A stretch of 64,000 nt of DNA. Origin: Stomoxys calcitrans. Taxonomy: Eukaryota > Arthropoda > Insecta > Diptera > Muscidae. The translations under genes were made by a program, and so were the position numbers. A model generated the notes under the pieces. It did not search any database, was not told where the DNA came from, and was given only the letters and a program-made list of their open reading frames with translations. Where the stretch lies: contig NC_081555.1 of assembly GCF_963082655.1 (NCBI RefSeq), positions 175,249,896 to 175,313,895 on the forward strand, written 5' to 3'. Shown here one piece after another: positions 23,165-34,600 of the stretch (the first letter of the stretch is position 1; each line of letters begins with the position of its first letter).

Positions 23165-24852
23165 ATTTTTATACCCACCACCGAAGGATGGGGGTATATT
23201 CATTTTGTCATTCCGTTTGCAACACATCGAAATATCCATTTCCGACCCTATAAAGTATATATATTCTTGATCAGCGTGAAAATCTAAGACGATCTAGACA
23301 TGTCCGTCCGTCTGTCCGTCTGTCTGTTGAAATCACGCTACAGTCTTTAAAAATTGAGATATTGAGCTGAAATTTTGCACAGATTCTTTTTTTGTCCATA
23401 AGCAGGTTAAGTTCTAAGATGGGCTATATCGGACTATATCTTGATATAGCCCCCATATAGACCGATCCGCCGATTTAGGGTCTTAGGCCCATAAAAGCCA
23501 CATTTATTATCTGATTTTGCTGAAATTTGGGACAGTGAGTTGCGCTGGGCCCTTCGACATCCTTCGTCAATTTGGCTCAGATCGGTCCAAATTTGGATAT
23601 AGCTGCCATTTAGACCGATCCTCAGATTTAGGGTCTTAGGCCCATAAAAGCCACATTTTATATCCGATTTGGATGAAATTTGGCACAGTGAGTTGTGTTA
23701 GGCCCTTCAACATTCTTCGTCAATTTGGCTCAGATCGGTCCAGATTTGGATATAGCTGCCATATAGACCGATCCTCCGCTTTAGGGTCTTAGGCCCATAA
23801 AAGCCACATTTATTATCCGATTTTGCTGAAATTTGGGACAGTGAGTTTTGTTAGGCCCTTTGACATCCTTCGTCAATTTGGCTCAGATCGGTTCAGATTT
23901 GGATATAGCTGCCATATAGACCGATCCTCCGATTTATGGTCTTACGCCCATAAAAGCCACATTTATTATCCGGTTTTGCTGAAATTTGGGATAGTGAGTT
24001 GCGTTGAGCCTTTCGACATCCTTCGTCAATTTGGTCCAGATCGGTTCAAATTTGGATATAGCTGCCATATAGACCGATACTCCGATTTATGGTCTTAGGC
24101 CCATAAAAGCCACATTTATTATCCGATTTTGCTGAAATTTGGGACAGTGAGTTGCGTTGAGCCCTTCTACATTCTTCGTCAATTTGGCCCAGATCGGTCC
24201 AAATTTGGATATAGCTGCCTTATAGACCGATCTTCCGATTTATGGTCTTACGCACATAAAAGCCACATTTATTATCCGATTTTGCTGAAATTTGGGACAG
24301 TGAGTTGCGTTGACCCCTTCGACATTCTTCGTCAATTTGGCCCAGATCGGTCCAAATTTGGATATAGATGCCATATAGACCGATCCTCCGATTTATGGTC
24401 TTAGGCCCATAAAAGCCACATTTATTATCCGATTTTGCTGAAATTTGGGACAGTGATTTGCCTTAGGCCCTTCGATATCTTTCTTCTATTTGGCCCTGAT
24501 CGGTTCAGATTTGGATATAGACCGATCTCTCGATTTAAAGTTTTGGGCTCATAAAAAGCGATGTCGCCGAAATTTGGGACAATGACTTGTGTTGGGCCCT
24601 TCGATATTTGTCTTCAATTTGGCTCAGATCGGTCCAGATTTGGATATAGCTGCCATATAGACCGATCTCTCGGTTGAACAATGACTTGTACTTATAAGCA
24701 TTTGGTCTAAACCGGATGATATCTATAGAGCTGCTATGGGGCTTAAGGTATGCATTTTCACTGGATTTTGACGAAATGTGGTTCACATATATACCCGAGG
24801 TGGTGGGTATCCAAAGTTCGGCCCGGCCGAACTTAACGCCTTCTTACTTGTT
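23165..24852 (+). mobile_element. R-family element, full length, regular 153-bp array
   Basis: Reference copy. Left end TATACCCACCACCGAAGGAT; leader CATGTCCGTCCGTCTGTCCG. The array marker (CCCATAAAAG or equivalent) lies at 23488, 23641, 23794, 23947, 24100, 24253 and 24406, exactly 153 bp apart each time. Later units are diverged. Right end: CCCGAGGTGGTGGGTATCC, then TTCGGCCCGGCCGAA, then TTCTTACTTGTTTT. Because 153 is a multiple of three, stops recur in phase and make two 91-residue repetitive open frames that are not genes. Confidence 0.9.
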
Positions 24853-25009
24853 TTTTTTTTTTTGTTTTTGGTTGTCATGTTTTACATTTAAACTTTAATT
24901 TACAAAACATAATATAAAATTGTATCACAGTATTTACATTATTCTTAACAATTCCGTAAACTTTCTTCTGAATAATAAAATCTTATAGCAAAGCTTTTTT
25001 CTATTGTTT

Positions 25010-25890
25010 ATACTTATGTACCAATCTTCTACGAATCTGTGCATAGTAGTCTGAGAAATTTAGTGTCACTGATTTTAAAAACCCTGTCGCCGGTTTTATC
25101 TTTATACATCTTTGATGTTTCGAACCGAAATTTATTAACCTTTCCTATACTGTATCCTTTTGGAACCAATGTAATTTTATCCGGTTATTTCGCTTACATA
25201 CCATGATGTCTAGATATTCTAAATTCTCTTCATTATCGAGTTCTTTTGTGAATTGGAAATGCGTGCCAATTGTTGGAGTCTATTTTCTACTTCGGGTTTT
25301 TCAATAACACAGAAAATGTCATCTACATATTTTGTCAACAACCTTGGTTTTGCTATCAATTTTCTCATATCAACATCCAGCACTTCCTCCATTATGTCTG
25401 CAATAATGGGTGACACTGGCGAACCCATTGGCATGTCTACTCTTTGTTCATATATTCTGTCACTGTATGTAAAATACCTGGAGTCCTTTAGGCATAACGT
25501 TAGCATTTCCATAAATGTATTTACCGCGATCTTGGTAAATTTTTCAACTATGGTTCACTTTTCTCTGATCGTTCTTATAGCCAAATGTATCAGTACGCTG
25601 AATATAACGTCAAGGGAAACAAGTACTTCCGTATTGTAGATCGCTTGATTGTGATTATGTTTAAACTGTATGACATCTGTGATGTTATACCGCGAATCTG
25701 TAGTCAAGTCGTTCAATATGTCCGTTAAATATTTGGAAAGTTTTATGTGGGAGCGTTTATCATTAGCATTCCTATTTTGTGGATCTTCGGTAGTTCATAT
25801 ATCCTAGGTGCTGTAGCTACCCTGCTTGTGAGTTTGTTCTTATCAACTGGTGATAATACATAGAGGTTGTATTATTTTTTCACAATTTTA
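25010..25890 (-). mobile_element. Penelope-like element reverse transcriptase, fragment
   Basis: Minus strand, read from 25890 down. PRIYELPKIHK-type motif (about 25830-25800), LVSLDVIFSV with the first catalytic Asp region (about 25612), then one open stretch at 25512-25219 with MPMGSPVSPIIADIMEE and the catalytic YVDD box (LLTKYVDDIFCVIEKPEVEN). Next comes ENLEYLDIMVCKRNNRIKLH and a HWFQKDT segment near 25150. Motif order and MGSPVSPI wording fit Penelope-like RTs, not LINE RTs. The GIY-YIG endonuclease and terminal repeats were not found, and stops and frameshifts are present. Confidence 0.82.
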
Positions 25891-26589
25891 TTATTTTTGG
25901 TTTGAAGTTGGATCCCTTTTCAGTCTTCGACAGGTGCATAGATCACCTAAAATTGATTTTGAGCAGTGAACGTTGTGCGACTAAAGTCGGAATTTCCGAC
26001 CTTTTTGACCTTCAAGTAACTTTTTTGCGACTTTTTAAAATTTGCGCTTTTTTGGGACTTTTTACATAAATATGCCACTTTTTTCCGCAGAAGTGCGACT
26101 GTTATACAGTCTGCAGAAAATAATTTTCAATTGAACGTAGAGAAACTACAAAACGCTTCTGTCTTGTGGATTTTTTCTTTACTTTCAAATCAATTTTCGA
26201 GATATGTATTTGCTTCGCTCTCTGTTTCTGTCTTTTAAATTTGTGTGAACCGCCAGATATTTATTTTCAAGACTATCTGGTTGGATCAATTTCTGGGATT
26301 CATTCAAATCCCTGTCTACATAAGCTGATTATTTCCATTTTTTTCTAAACTAAAAGAGGTAGAGACAAAAAGATTGCATGACAGATTGTTTCGTTGTTTG
26401 GTATCGAATGGTTCGGAAATTTTGTTCTTTAATTTTACTGAAGATCAAGTGTCAAATAATGTCAACCTGCAATGAGTGGAAATCGGTGTGGATTTGGATA
26501 TAACTCCACGTTCATACATTACCCAATTCTCATCTAAACAGCCATTTATATACAAATATCTGCGAAACTGGAATTCTCTGAACTGAAAG
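25891..26589. other. Non-coding stretch with T-rich repeated motif
   Basis: GCGACTTTTTA / GCGCTTTTTTGGGACTTTTT-type motifs recur at about 25975-26100. The rest shows no recognised element; a diverged R piece may start near 26480. Confidence 0.4.
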
Positions 26590-28068
26590 CGCCTTTTATG
26601 ACTGCAGGGCTTTATATCTGGAGATCGGTTTATAAGGCAACTATATGTAATTGTGGTGCGATCTGGACCATACTTGGCACGGACATCGTGGACGCTGTTT
26701 CAAATTTCAGCTAAATCGTATCGAATGACCTTTTATGAGCTCAAGACCTTGATTCGGAAAGGCCTATATACAGGCTATATCAAGATATAATCCACTATAG
26801 CTCATATTGAAACTAAACATACTGCCTATGGTAAAACAAATTTATCTTTTCTGCTTAATATCTTGGCGTGACTTCAAAAGACGGGCGGACATGGCTCAGA
26901 AATGGATATGTCATGGTGTTGCAAACGGAAGTTCTTTGAATGAAATTTTTAAACAGAAAAATATTAGTCATAGAAAAACACCAACTCCAAACTTTCAGGC
27001 AAATCGAGTAATAATTCCGACCTCCAGAGCCTCAAAAAGTCAAACTGAGAGATCGTTTTATATGGCAGCTATATTAGTTTATATACCGGTTTAGATCATG
27101 CTTGGAACAGTTGTTGGAAGTCATACCAAAACGACGTATGCAAAATTTCAACCATATTGGATAAGAATTGCGTCCTCCAGAAGCCCAAGAAGTCTAATCG
27201 GAGATCGGTTTATATGGTGTCTATATTAGGATATGGACTGGTTTAGCCAAAACTTGACAAACTTGTTGGAAGTCAAAATAAAACACTTCATGCAAACCTT
27301 CGGCCAAATCGGATAAGAATTGCGTCCTCTAGAAGCTCAAGAATTCAAGACCCATGATCGGTTTATATGACAGCTATATCAGGTTATGAACCGGTTTAAG
27401 CCAAACATAGCACAGTTGTTGGAAGTTATAACAAAACACGTCATGCAAAATTTCAGCCAAATCGGATAGGAATTGTGCACTCTAGAGGCTCAAGAAGTCT
27501 TATCCGGAGATTGGTTTATATGGCGGCTATATCATGTTATGTTGGGAGGCATACCAGAGCACTTCATGCTAAATTTTAACTGAATCGTATAAGAATTTTT
27601 CCCTCTAGAAGTTAAGACTCAAAGTCGGTTTATATGGCAGCTATATCAAATTATCAACCGATTTAGACTATACCTGGCATAGTTATCGGAAGTAATACAA
27701 AAACATCACGTGCAAAATTTCAGCGAAATCGGATAAGAAATGCGCCCTCTAAAAGCTCAAGAAGTCAAGACCAAAAATCGGTTTATATGGCCGCAATATC
27801 AAAACATGGACCGATTTGGCCCATTTACAATCCCAACCGACCTACACTAATAAGAAGTATTTGTGCAAAATTTCAAGCGCCTAGCTTTGCTTCTTCCAAA
27901 GTTATCGTGCTTTCGACAGATAGACGGACGCACATGGCTAGTTCGACTTAAAATGTCATGACGATAAAGAATATTTATACTTTATGGGGTTTTAGAAGTA
28001 TATTTCGAAGTGTTACAAATGGAATGACAAAATTAGTGTACCTCCCATCCTATGGTGGAGGGTATAAT
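26590..28068 (-). mobile_element. R-family element, long array
   Basis: Minus-oriented units with ATCGGTTTATATGGCAGCTA, CAAGAAGTCAAGACC and TTGCGTCCTCTAGAAGC. It then passes into the leader (complement of CCATGTGCGTCCGTC) and the left end CCTATGGTGGAGGGTATAAT at 28050-28068. The far (right) end is missing or decayed. Confidence 0.75.
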
Positions 28069-28382
28069 GAATCGGATAAAACTTGCGGCCTCCAGGGGCT
28101 AAATATGTCAAATCGGGAGATTGGTTTATATGGGAGCTACAATATGTCCAAATCTAAACCGATATGGCCCATTTGCAATTCCCAACGACCTTCGTCGATA
28201 TTAAGTATCTGTGCCAAATTTCAAGCGGGTAGCTTTATGCGTTCGACCGCTATTGTGATTTCGCCATGACGATTAAGAATATATGTATATATACTTTATG
28301 GGGTCTTAGACTCATATTTCGAGGTGTTACAAACGGAATGGCTAGTTTAGTATTCTTCCATCCTATGCTGGTGGGTATAAAA
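28069..28382 (-). mobile_element. R-family fragment
   Basis: A second minus-oriented copy joined directly behind the previous one: one unit plus leader and left end (CCTATGCTGGTGGGTATAAA). Confidence 0.75.
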
Positions 28383-29039
28383 ACACGCAGCCAATGCATA
28401 CGCGTGTGTTTTTTGGCGGCAACATAGCAATGAAGGCCCCTAACTTGCACTCTCTCTCTTTCTCTCTTGTTATCAACACTTATAGGGCATGTGCCAACAC
28501 AAACATGAAACATACAATTGTTGTTGTTATTTTTCACATTTGGCATCAATGTTTACGCCTTGAATTTGTTTATAAAGATGTTGTTGTTGTTTGGTGGGGT
28601 TTTATTCTCAGTAAAATACACATTCACTCTCATATCAGCTGCTAAAGGTTTACAGTTGCTGTTGTTTGTTTGGTGCATAGTAGCGCCAATAATTACACAA
28701 AGCGATCTCTACCCTATCTTAAATGTAAAACAACAACGTAAAGCGAGAAAAGACGTTAGAGAGAAAGATATGGGCCATTCGATTAGACAAATAGAAGAAT
28801 TTAGTCAATATGTTGGAAGCACAATTTTAAAAGCAATACATCAGAGAGAGGAAAAATTTTGTCATCTTTTATTTATTAATGGAATTAAACTCATAGTAAA
28901 TATAAGAACAATGTAAAGAAAAGCATTGACAACAAGTGTCAACCATATAAAAGTTAAGTTTTCATTTTAATTTCATATTTTTCTTAATCGATAAATCACT
29001 AAAAATATGTAATTGATAGTTTGATGTTGGGTCGGCTTG
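28383..29039. other. Non-coding stretch with a doubtful open frame
   Basis: The open frame at 28518-28916 (+, 132 codons) starts with a hydrophobic, leucine-rich segment and ends in a charged half. It resembles no family I know, overlaps TTGTTGTTG simple sequence and has no visible splice context. I do not call it a gene. Confidence 0.4.
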
Positions 29040-29380
29040 GATTTTGGAGACCATAGTAGATGCCATGGCTAGACCGACTCGGATCATACTTGGCACAGAA
29101 GTTGGAAGTCAAAACAGAAGTGTTTGTGTCAAGTTTCAGCCAAATGAGTTGAAAATTCAGGTTTCTAGGGGTCAAGAAGTTAAATCCGGGGATCGGTTTA
29201 TATGGGGGCTACATCAGATTATAGACCGATTCGGTTCATAATTGGCACAGATTTTAACTCTTAATAGAAGCCCTTGTACCCAATTTCTGTCAAATGGGAA
29301 AATTGACAATTCAGGCTTCTAGGGGTTCAAAAGTCTAAACTAGGGAACGGTTTATTTGGGAGTTATATGCAACACACACA
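29040..29380 (-). mobile_element. R-family fragment
   Basis: About two minus-oriented units (CTTGGCACAGAAGTTGGAAG, GGGGATCGGTTTATATGGGG). Neither end is present. Confidence 0.7.
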
Positions 29381-29809
29381 AACTAAAGTGGTCGTTCGAA
29401 TTGGTAACACTTCGTCAGCAATGCATCTCTCTCATCCAATTTTTAGTCAGTTGAGATATTACAGTTACTGACAAAAGAAAGTCTCTGATAATAATCTAAT
29501 CTTTGACCACTGGTAAACGGATCTCACTACCACTTAGCTTATATAATTATTAGAGAGCGGATATATAAACACTTATTGTTTATGGGCCGATTTTGACCAA
29601 CATTTTTATTTTGGCATAATTTGGTGAAGGAAAACGAATTTTGAGCGAATATCTGAAATATGCATTTTTTATTAAAAAAAAGGAAAATGTACGAGCCAAA
29701 ATAGAATAGAAGATTAGAATACTAAAAAAGACAACCATTAGGTTTTTAAGTACTTTTCTGGATGTGCTCTTTAAACCTGTTTTCCTCTTATTGTATTCTA
29801 AAGATCTAC
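29381..29809. other. Non-coding stretch
   Basis: AT-rich. AAAGTGGTC near 29390 and GACCACTGG near 29507 could be ends of a small inverted-repeat element, but the match is too short to claim. Nothing else is seen. Confidence 0.35.
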
Positions 29810-30672
29810 AATTATCCGATTTCCCTGAAATTTAGCACAACCCTTTGCATTAGGTTCCTTGATATAGGTGCCGAATATGGTTCAGATCGAACTATATCTT
29901 AATATAACCCCCATATAGACCGATCTATCAATTTAAAGCATGAGGGAAATAAAAGCCGCATTTGTTTATCCCATTTCGTTGAAACTTGGCACAGCCCGTT
30001 TTATTAAGTTTCTTCATATGTGTTAAATTGGCCTATATCTTAATATAGCCGCCAACTATAAACCGACCTCCCGATTTAAGATATAAGGGCAATAAAGCGG
30101 CATTTTTTAACTGATTTCGCTGAAATTTGGCACAACCCGTTTTATTAAAGTCCTTGATATCTATGTCAGATCGGTTTACACCTTAATATAGTCCCCCTAT
30201 AGGCCGATCTTCCGATTTAAGGTATAAGGCCAATAAAAGTCAAATTTTTTATTCGAATTTGGCACAGTGAATTGTATTAGGCTTTTCAATATACGTACCG
30301 AATATGGTTCATATCGGAGAATATTTGGATACAGCTGCCATATATACCGATCTACCGATTCAAATTATTGGTTGTTTCAAGGGTGCATTTAGTACTCGAT
30401 TTAGGTGAAAATTCGTACAGTAAGTTTCATTGAAATATGTTCCAGATCGTTCAATGTCTTACCGATATAGTCTGATCTTCCGATTTAAGGTTCTAAGCCC
30501 ATAAGAACCGCATTTATTGCTTGATATCGTCACAAAACTAGTTTACTCTACTTCTAAACCGAATATGTTCCATATCGAACCATATTTAGATATTTTGGCC
30601 ATGTGAGTGATTTTTTTCCAATTTCGCAGGAGTTTGGAACAGCGAGTTGTATAACTCCTCTCAGCACCCAGT
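29810..30672 (+). mobile_element. R-family array, diverged
   Basis: Plus-oriented units (ATATAGCCGCCA, GACCGATCTATCAATTTAAA, TGAAATTTGGCACAACCCGT) with many substitutions. Neither end is present. It meets an inverted R array at about 30672. Confidence 0.65.
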
Positions 30673-31030
30673 GTTCCAAACTTCACAAAAATCGAGTAAT
30701 AAATGAGCCTTTTATGGACCAAAATCGGTCTGTAAAGCAATTATCTCAAACATGATCCAATTAAGACCAAATTCGACAAAAATGTCGAGAGATCTGTTTT
30801 AAATTTCTGAGAAATCCCGTAGTGTATGCGCCTTTTGTGGGTCCAGAACCCTAAATCGTGAGATCGGTCTATATGTCATCTATACCCAAACATAGTCCGG
30901 TGTGTATCAAATTTGACACAGATGTAGAGGGGGTAAGCTCACTAAAATTCAGCGAAATGGATTAATAAATGTCCCATATATGGGTCCAAGACCTTTTAGG
31001 GGGATCGGTCTATATGGCAGCTATAACCAT
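30673..31030 (-). mobile_element. R-family array, inverted relative to neighbour
   Basis: Minus-oriented units (AAAATTCAGCGAAATGGATT, GGGATCGGTCTATATGGCAG). The junction with the plus array carries GTTTGGAACA (30632-30641) and TGTTCCAAAC inverted. Confidence 0.6.
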
Positions 31031-31205
31031 GTAGTCCTCAAAAACTGATTGCCAGATTCGTATTTTACTCTCAAATATCTATCATTTGAGCCACATATTG
31101 ACCCGATCTGTCTGAGTCAGTTTGGGTAGAGCGTTTCTCCAAAAGCCGAATCGGAAATTTATTTACCAGATTTGTGTTTTTAGGTTAATTTCATGGAGCA
31201 AACAA
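31031..31205 (-). mobile_element. Helitron module fragment
   Basis: On the minus strand: TCAAATGATAGATATTTGAG, then AGTAAAATACGAATCTGGCA. This is the Helitron module signature. Confidence 0.5.
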
Positions 31206-31282
31206 AAATTCTCTTAAATCTGTTCACCTATCTTCTATATCTGGTGTTTTTCATATCAAAAAATATTCAAAATATGAAACGC

Positions 31283-31455
31283 CATGTAAAATTTCTTTCC
31301 AAACAGGTGTTACAATGCGGCACGTCGTTCGGACTCGGCTATAAAAAGGAGGTCCCTTATCATTGAGCTTAAACTTGAATCGGACTGCACTCATTGATAT
31401 GTGAGACGTTTACCCCTATTCCTTAGTGGAATGGTCATGTGCAAAATTTGCATTT
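31283..31455 (+). mobile_element. SINE, 5'-truncated
   Basis: The body and tail only: GCGGCACGTCGTTCGGACTC, AAAGGAGGTCCCTTATCATT, GACTGCACTCATTGATATGT, TTAGTGGAATGGTCATGTGC. The tRNA head is absent, as in a LINE-type truncated insertion. Confidence 0.85.
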
Positions 31456-32100
31456 GCATTTGAATGTGTGTTTTAAAATTTTTTCCCGATGCTCCAAAAA
31501 ATACATGCATTTCCATATGTTTCCGATGTCTAAGAATTATGGGAGCAAATAATGCATGAGGGTCAAATTAAGATAATATTTGTGTTTATTCCACAATTAA
31601 TAATGGAGTAACCCATATATGCTCTACAATAACTTATTCATTCATTTAGTATGATGACGAACATCGCTTTTCTGACAGGCGGCTTTTCTGTCCTATCTGT
31701 TCATTCGTCACTTGCCCCTCTATACTGGGGTGTTCTTATGCTGAAAATTGCCATACTCTACTACTGTTGCTCACTTTAATTACAATAATTCATTAAATTA
31801 TTTCTAACACAATCTAGACAACGCCAATTCAAATAATGTTGGACAGAGACATAAAAGTGCCAGCAAAACATGTCTGAAAGCAAAACCGGTGATAGACTCG
31901 CACAACGTAACACATAAAACATACTAGGGTTTATGAAGTCAAGTTCAAAGCTACAATTAATTATGGCCGCCAGTATGTTATGGGTAGTAATTTTCTAAAA
32001 ACAACACATTGATCGACGTTGATGTTTTTGAATGTTGTTTCAGAGCTATGAAGTAAAATGTTTGGAGATCAAAATGCATTTTTGATGGTTGTTTACATGA
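31456..32100. other. Non-coding stretch
   Basis: No repeat, splice-flanked exon or structured element was recognised. Confidence 0.45.
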
Positions 32101-33240
32101 AGACCAAGGGTTTCATAAAGTCGATTTTGTGATACATATTACGGCCGAACGGCTGAATGGATTTTAATGAAATTGGCATCAATCGAAAGATATTTTTCCA
32201 GAGAAGCAACGAATACATATGGAAATAATTCCCCCCTAATGAAAATCCATGAATATGAGGAATTAATTTTCAATAAAACAAGAAGACATTATACAAAAAA
32301 CACGTGCATTGGGAAAAAGTACAGCTTATAGACACGGTTGTCGAGCGTAATTCTATCATAGATGCGTTTTCGCTATTAATATGATTCAAATACAACATAC
32401 CAACGCACGGCCCTTGAAACCATCACACCTAATATGGTTGATAAGTCTTCTAACCAAAGACGAAAGGCGTCCCATAGTGGTTGGTGTGTGTTGCTATCTT
32501 TGGCTTTCCTTTTCCATTTGCTATCCCCGATCATTGAGCTCGTCTCGAAAGAGAAACAAACAAAAATTGCAAAATTTAATGATCTTCGCCCTAACAGGCA
32601 AAAAAAAACAGCAAATTGTTGTTGGTTTTTTTCTAAAGTATTCGTAATAGGTGTGAATGCAAAGCGATATGTGGGAGTATTAGTGGTGAGAGTAAGAGAA
32701 AGAAATGGTGCGAGAGAAAGAGTATCACTATTTAGGTGAGGGTGTTGTGGGGTGTGATGCGCGTAGCTCTACTTGGCACGTAGGCCTGCCCATCACTAAG
32801 GTTCGGTTTTGGCGTGCGAAGCATTTGCATTTTTGTTGCTGTTGTTTGTATATGTTTTGCGAGTCTGCACAAGAATAGCACAAATTTTATCACTACAGGT
32901 CATATGCTGTTATTAAAAGCGAGATTATGGTACTTATTACGGCTAAACCGCTGAATTTTAATAAAATTGACATGAATCGAAAGATATTTTTCCACTAATG
33001 TGCACAATGTATATAAAAATTATATTTACGAAAAGAAAATCCATGAAAATGAGTAATTATTTTTCAATAAAAGAAGAAGCTGAAACACAGCAAATTGTTT
33101 TTTGGTTTTTAATTAAGCATCCGTTATTTGTGCTAATGTAAATCTCTAGGTTGCAGTATTGGTGGTCACTATACCGTTGCGGGTGTGTTTTGGTGTGATG
33201 TTTGAAGCCCTACTTGATGTTCTTTGACATGAAGCTCAGT
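32101..33240 (+). repeat. Diverged duplicated block, Helitron-like
   Basis: Two related copies (about 32130-32790 and 32930-33230) share ATCGAAAGATATTTTTCCA, GAAAATCCATGAA, CAGCAAATTGTT and GGTGTGATG in the same order. The opening phrase (GGCTGAATGGATTTTAATGA) resembles the 5' region of insect Helitron relatives. No TC or CTAG ends were located. Open frames at 32381-32739 lie in the first copy and look incidental. Confidence 0.45.
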
Positions 33241-33584
33241 CAGTCGTTTAAACTGCGGCTATAGGCAATGACGTTTGCGGTTTAATATATTGGCAACGGT
33301 TAAATACAACTTTGGCAACGCACTTATTTTAACATTGAAGTAAGCATTAAAAGGAATCAAATCAAACTTATTTGTGTGACAGCACTATGTACTTAATGAA
33401 TGAAATAGTTGGCGAAGAGTTAAAACATGCAAAGGAAAGAGGGTGCCGTATTTTTGCTTACGTTATTTGTTTTAAGATAAAAAAAATCAATATATTTTTG
33501 TTTGTGTCTATGTTCGTATAGACTTAGATTTACTTGCAATACTTAGATAGGTTAAAGTGATAATGTGATGAAAAATTGTGCACT

Positions 33585-33930
33585 TTATATTTCAATATCA
33601 GAAGGGGGTTGTATGAGGAATTGCCCTGCCCCTGAACAACCCAAAGCAGCATGTATCGCGAACTGGTAATATGGGGTCTTAAATGGATGGCAGAACGAAC
33701 CTGACATAAAAAAATGATGTCAAGTATTTGGGGGTCGTTCTTTTCACGACAATGAGGGTTTTACAAGTAGAGTACGAACCTTACTTTGAAATATGAATTC
33801 AACTTTCAGAGAGCAACAATCTCAAGAGCCTCCAAACCTGCTCGACAGGACATGTTGCTGGTTTAACAAAATCTGAGTCTACATGAAAGGATTTTAGGAG
33901 TAGAGTACGAACGTAACAATCAAACATTTA
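33585..33930 (+). mobile_element. Helitron module fragment
   Basis: ATATCAGAAGGGGGTTGTAT, TGGTAATATGGGGTCTTAAA and AGGAGTAGAGTACGAACGTA match the module order of the Helitron at 8219-10782. Both ends are missing. Confidence 0.6.
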
Positions 33931-34084
33931 ACAAGTGGCAGAGAGACTGCCTTAAGTATTGGCAAGTTGTGTGATTTTTTTCTGGAAAGAATAAGTGTTG
34001 ATTAGTAAAATGCATACAAAAGATATGAGAACAAGCCTAATGTGAGTGAAGTGTATTCCGAAATAGTCATGCCCTTTGTAGTGG

Positions 34085-34175
34085 ACATCGGCTGATGTTG
34101 TTGTTCTACCAGTGTGTTGTACAATGAGGCGGCAGCCCCTGCCGATAAAAGATTCGATCGGGCCAATCCGGCACG
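34085..34175 (-). mobile_element. LINE 3'-end fragment
   Basis: On the minus strand it ends CTGCCGCCTCATTGTACAAC, then ACACTGGTAGAACAACAACA. It matches the short insertion at 36437-36539 and has the same CAA-rich tail. 34176-34234 is unassigned. Confidence 0.6.
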
Positions 34176-34234
34176 CCATGGGATTGTGTGAACATCGGTA
34201 GTCATGGGTTGTAAAATCTTAATTAGGTTATTAT

Positions 34235-34600
34235 ACCGTTATATACCAAACTTGCCATGCATGTTGAAAGCCATAACAGAAGTCATCGTACAAAATGTAA
34301 GCCAAATCGGATTACAATTGCGTCTTTGAGGGGCTCAAGACGTCATATCGGTTGATTGTGATATATTTTAGAAAGAATTGGACCAAACATTGCACGTAAG
34401 TTCAAAGTCATACAACTAGTCAATTTCAGCGAAATCAGATAATAATTGCGCCCCCTAGGGGCTTAAGAAGTCATATCGGTTTGACGGTATATACGGGAAC
34501 TATATCCAAATATGAACAGATATGGCCCATTTTCAATAACCAATGGCCTACATCAAAAATAAGCATCTGTGCAAAATTTGAAAACAATGGCTTTATTCTC
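34235..34600 (-). mobile_element. R-family fragment
   Basis: About two minus-oriented units (AATTTCAGCGAAATCAGATA, CGCCCCCTAGGGGCTTAAGA, AGCATCTGTGCAAAATTTG). Confidence 0.7.

Noticed and set aside
23823..24404. Two 91-residue repetitive open frames
   Set aside because: They arise because the 153-bp repeat unit is a multiple of three; the sequence is a transposon array with no protein features.
23200..24800. CRISPR-like regularly spaced repeats
   Set aside because: Units are contiguous diverged 153-bp repeats without short repeat/unique spacer alternation, in a eukaryotic genome.
28518..28916. 132-residue frame with hydrophobic N-terminus
   Set aside because: No recognisable domain; it lies partly over TTGTTGTTG repeats and has no transcript signals. 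Kept only as a note.
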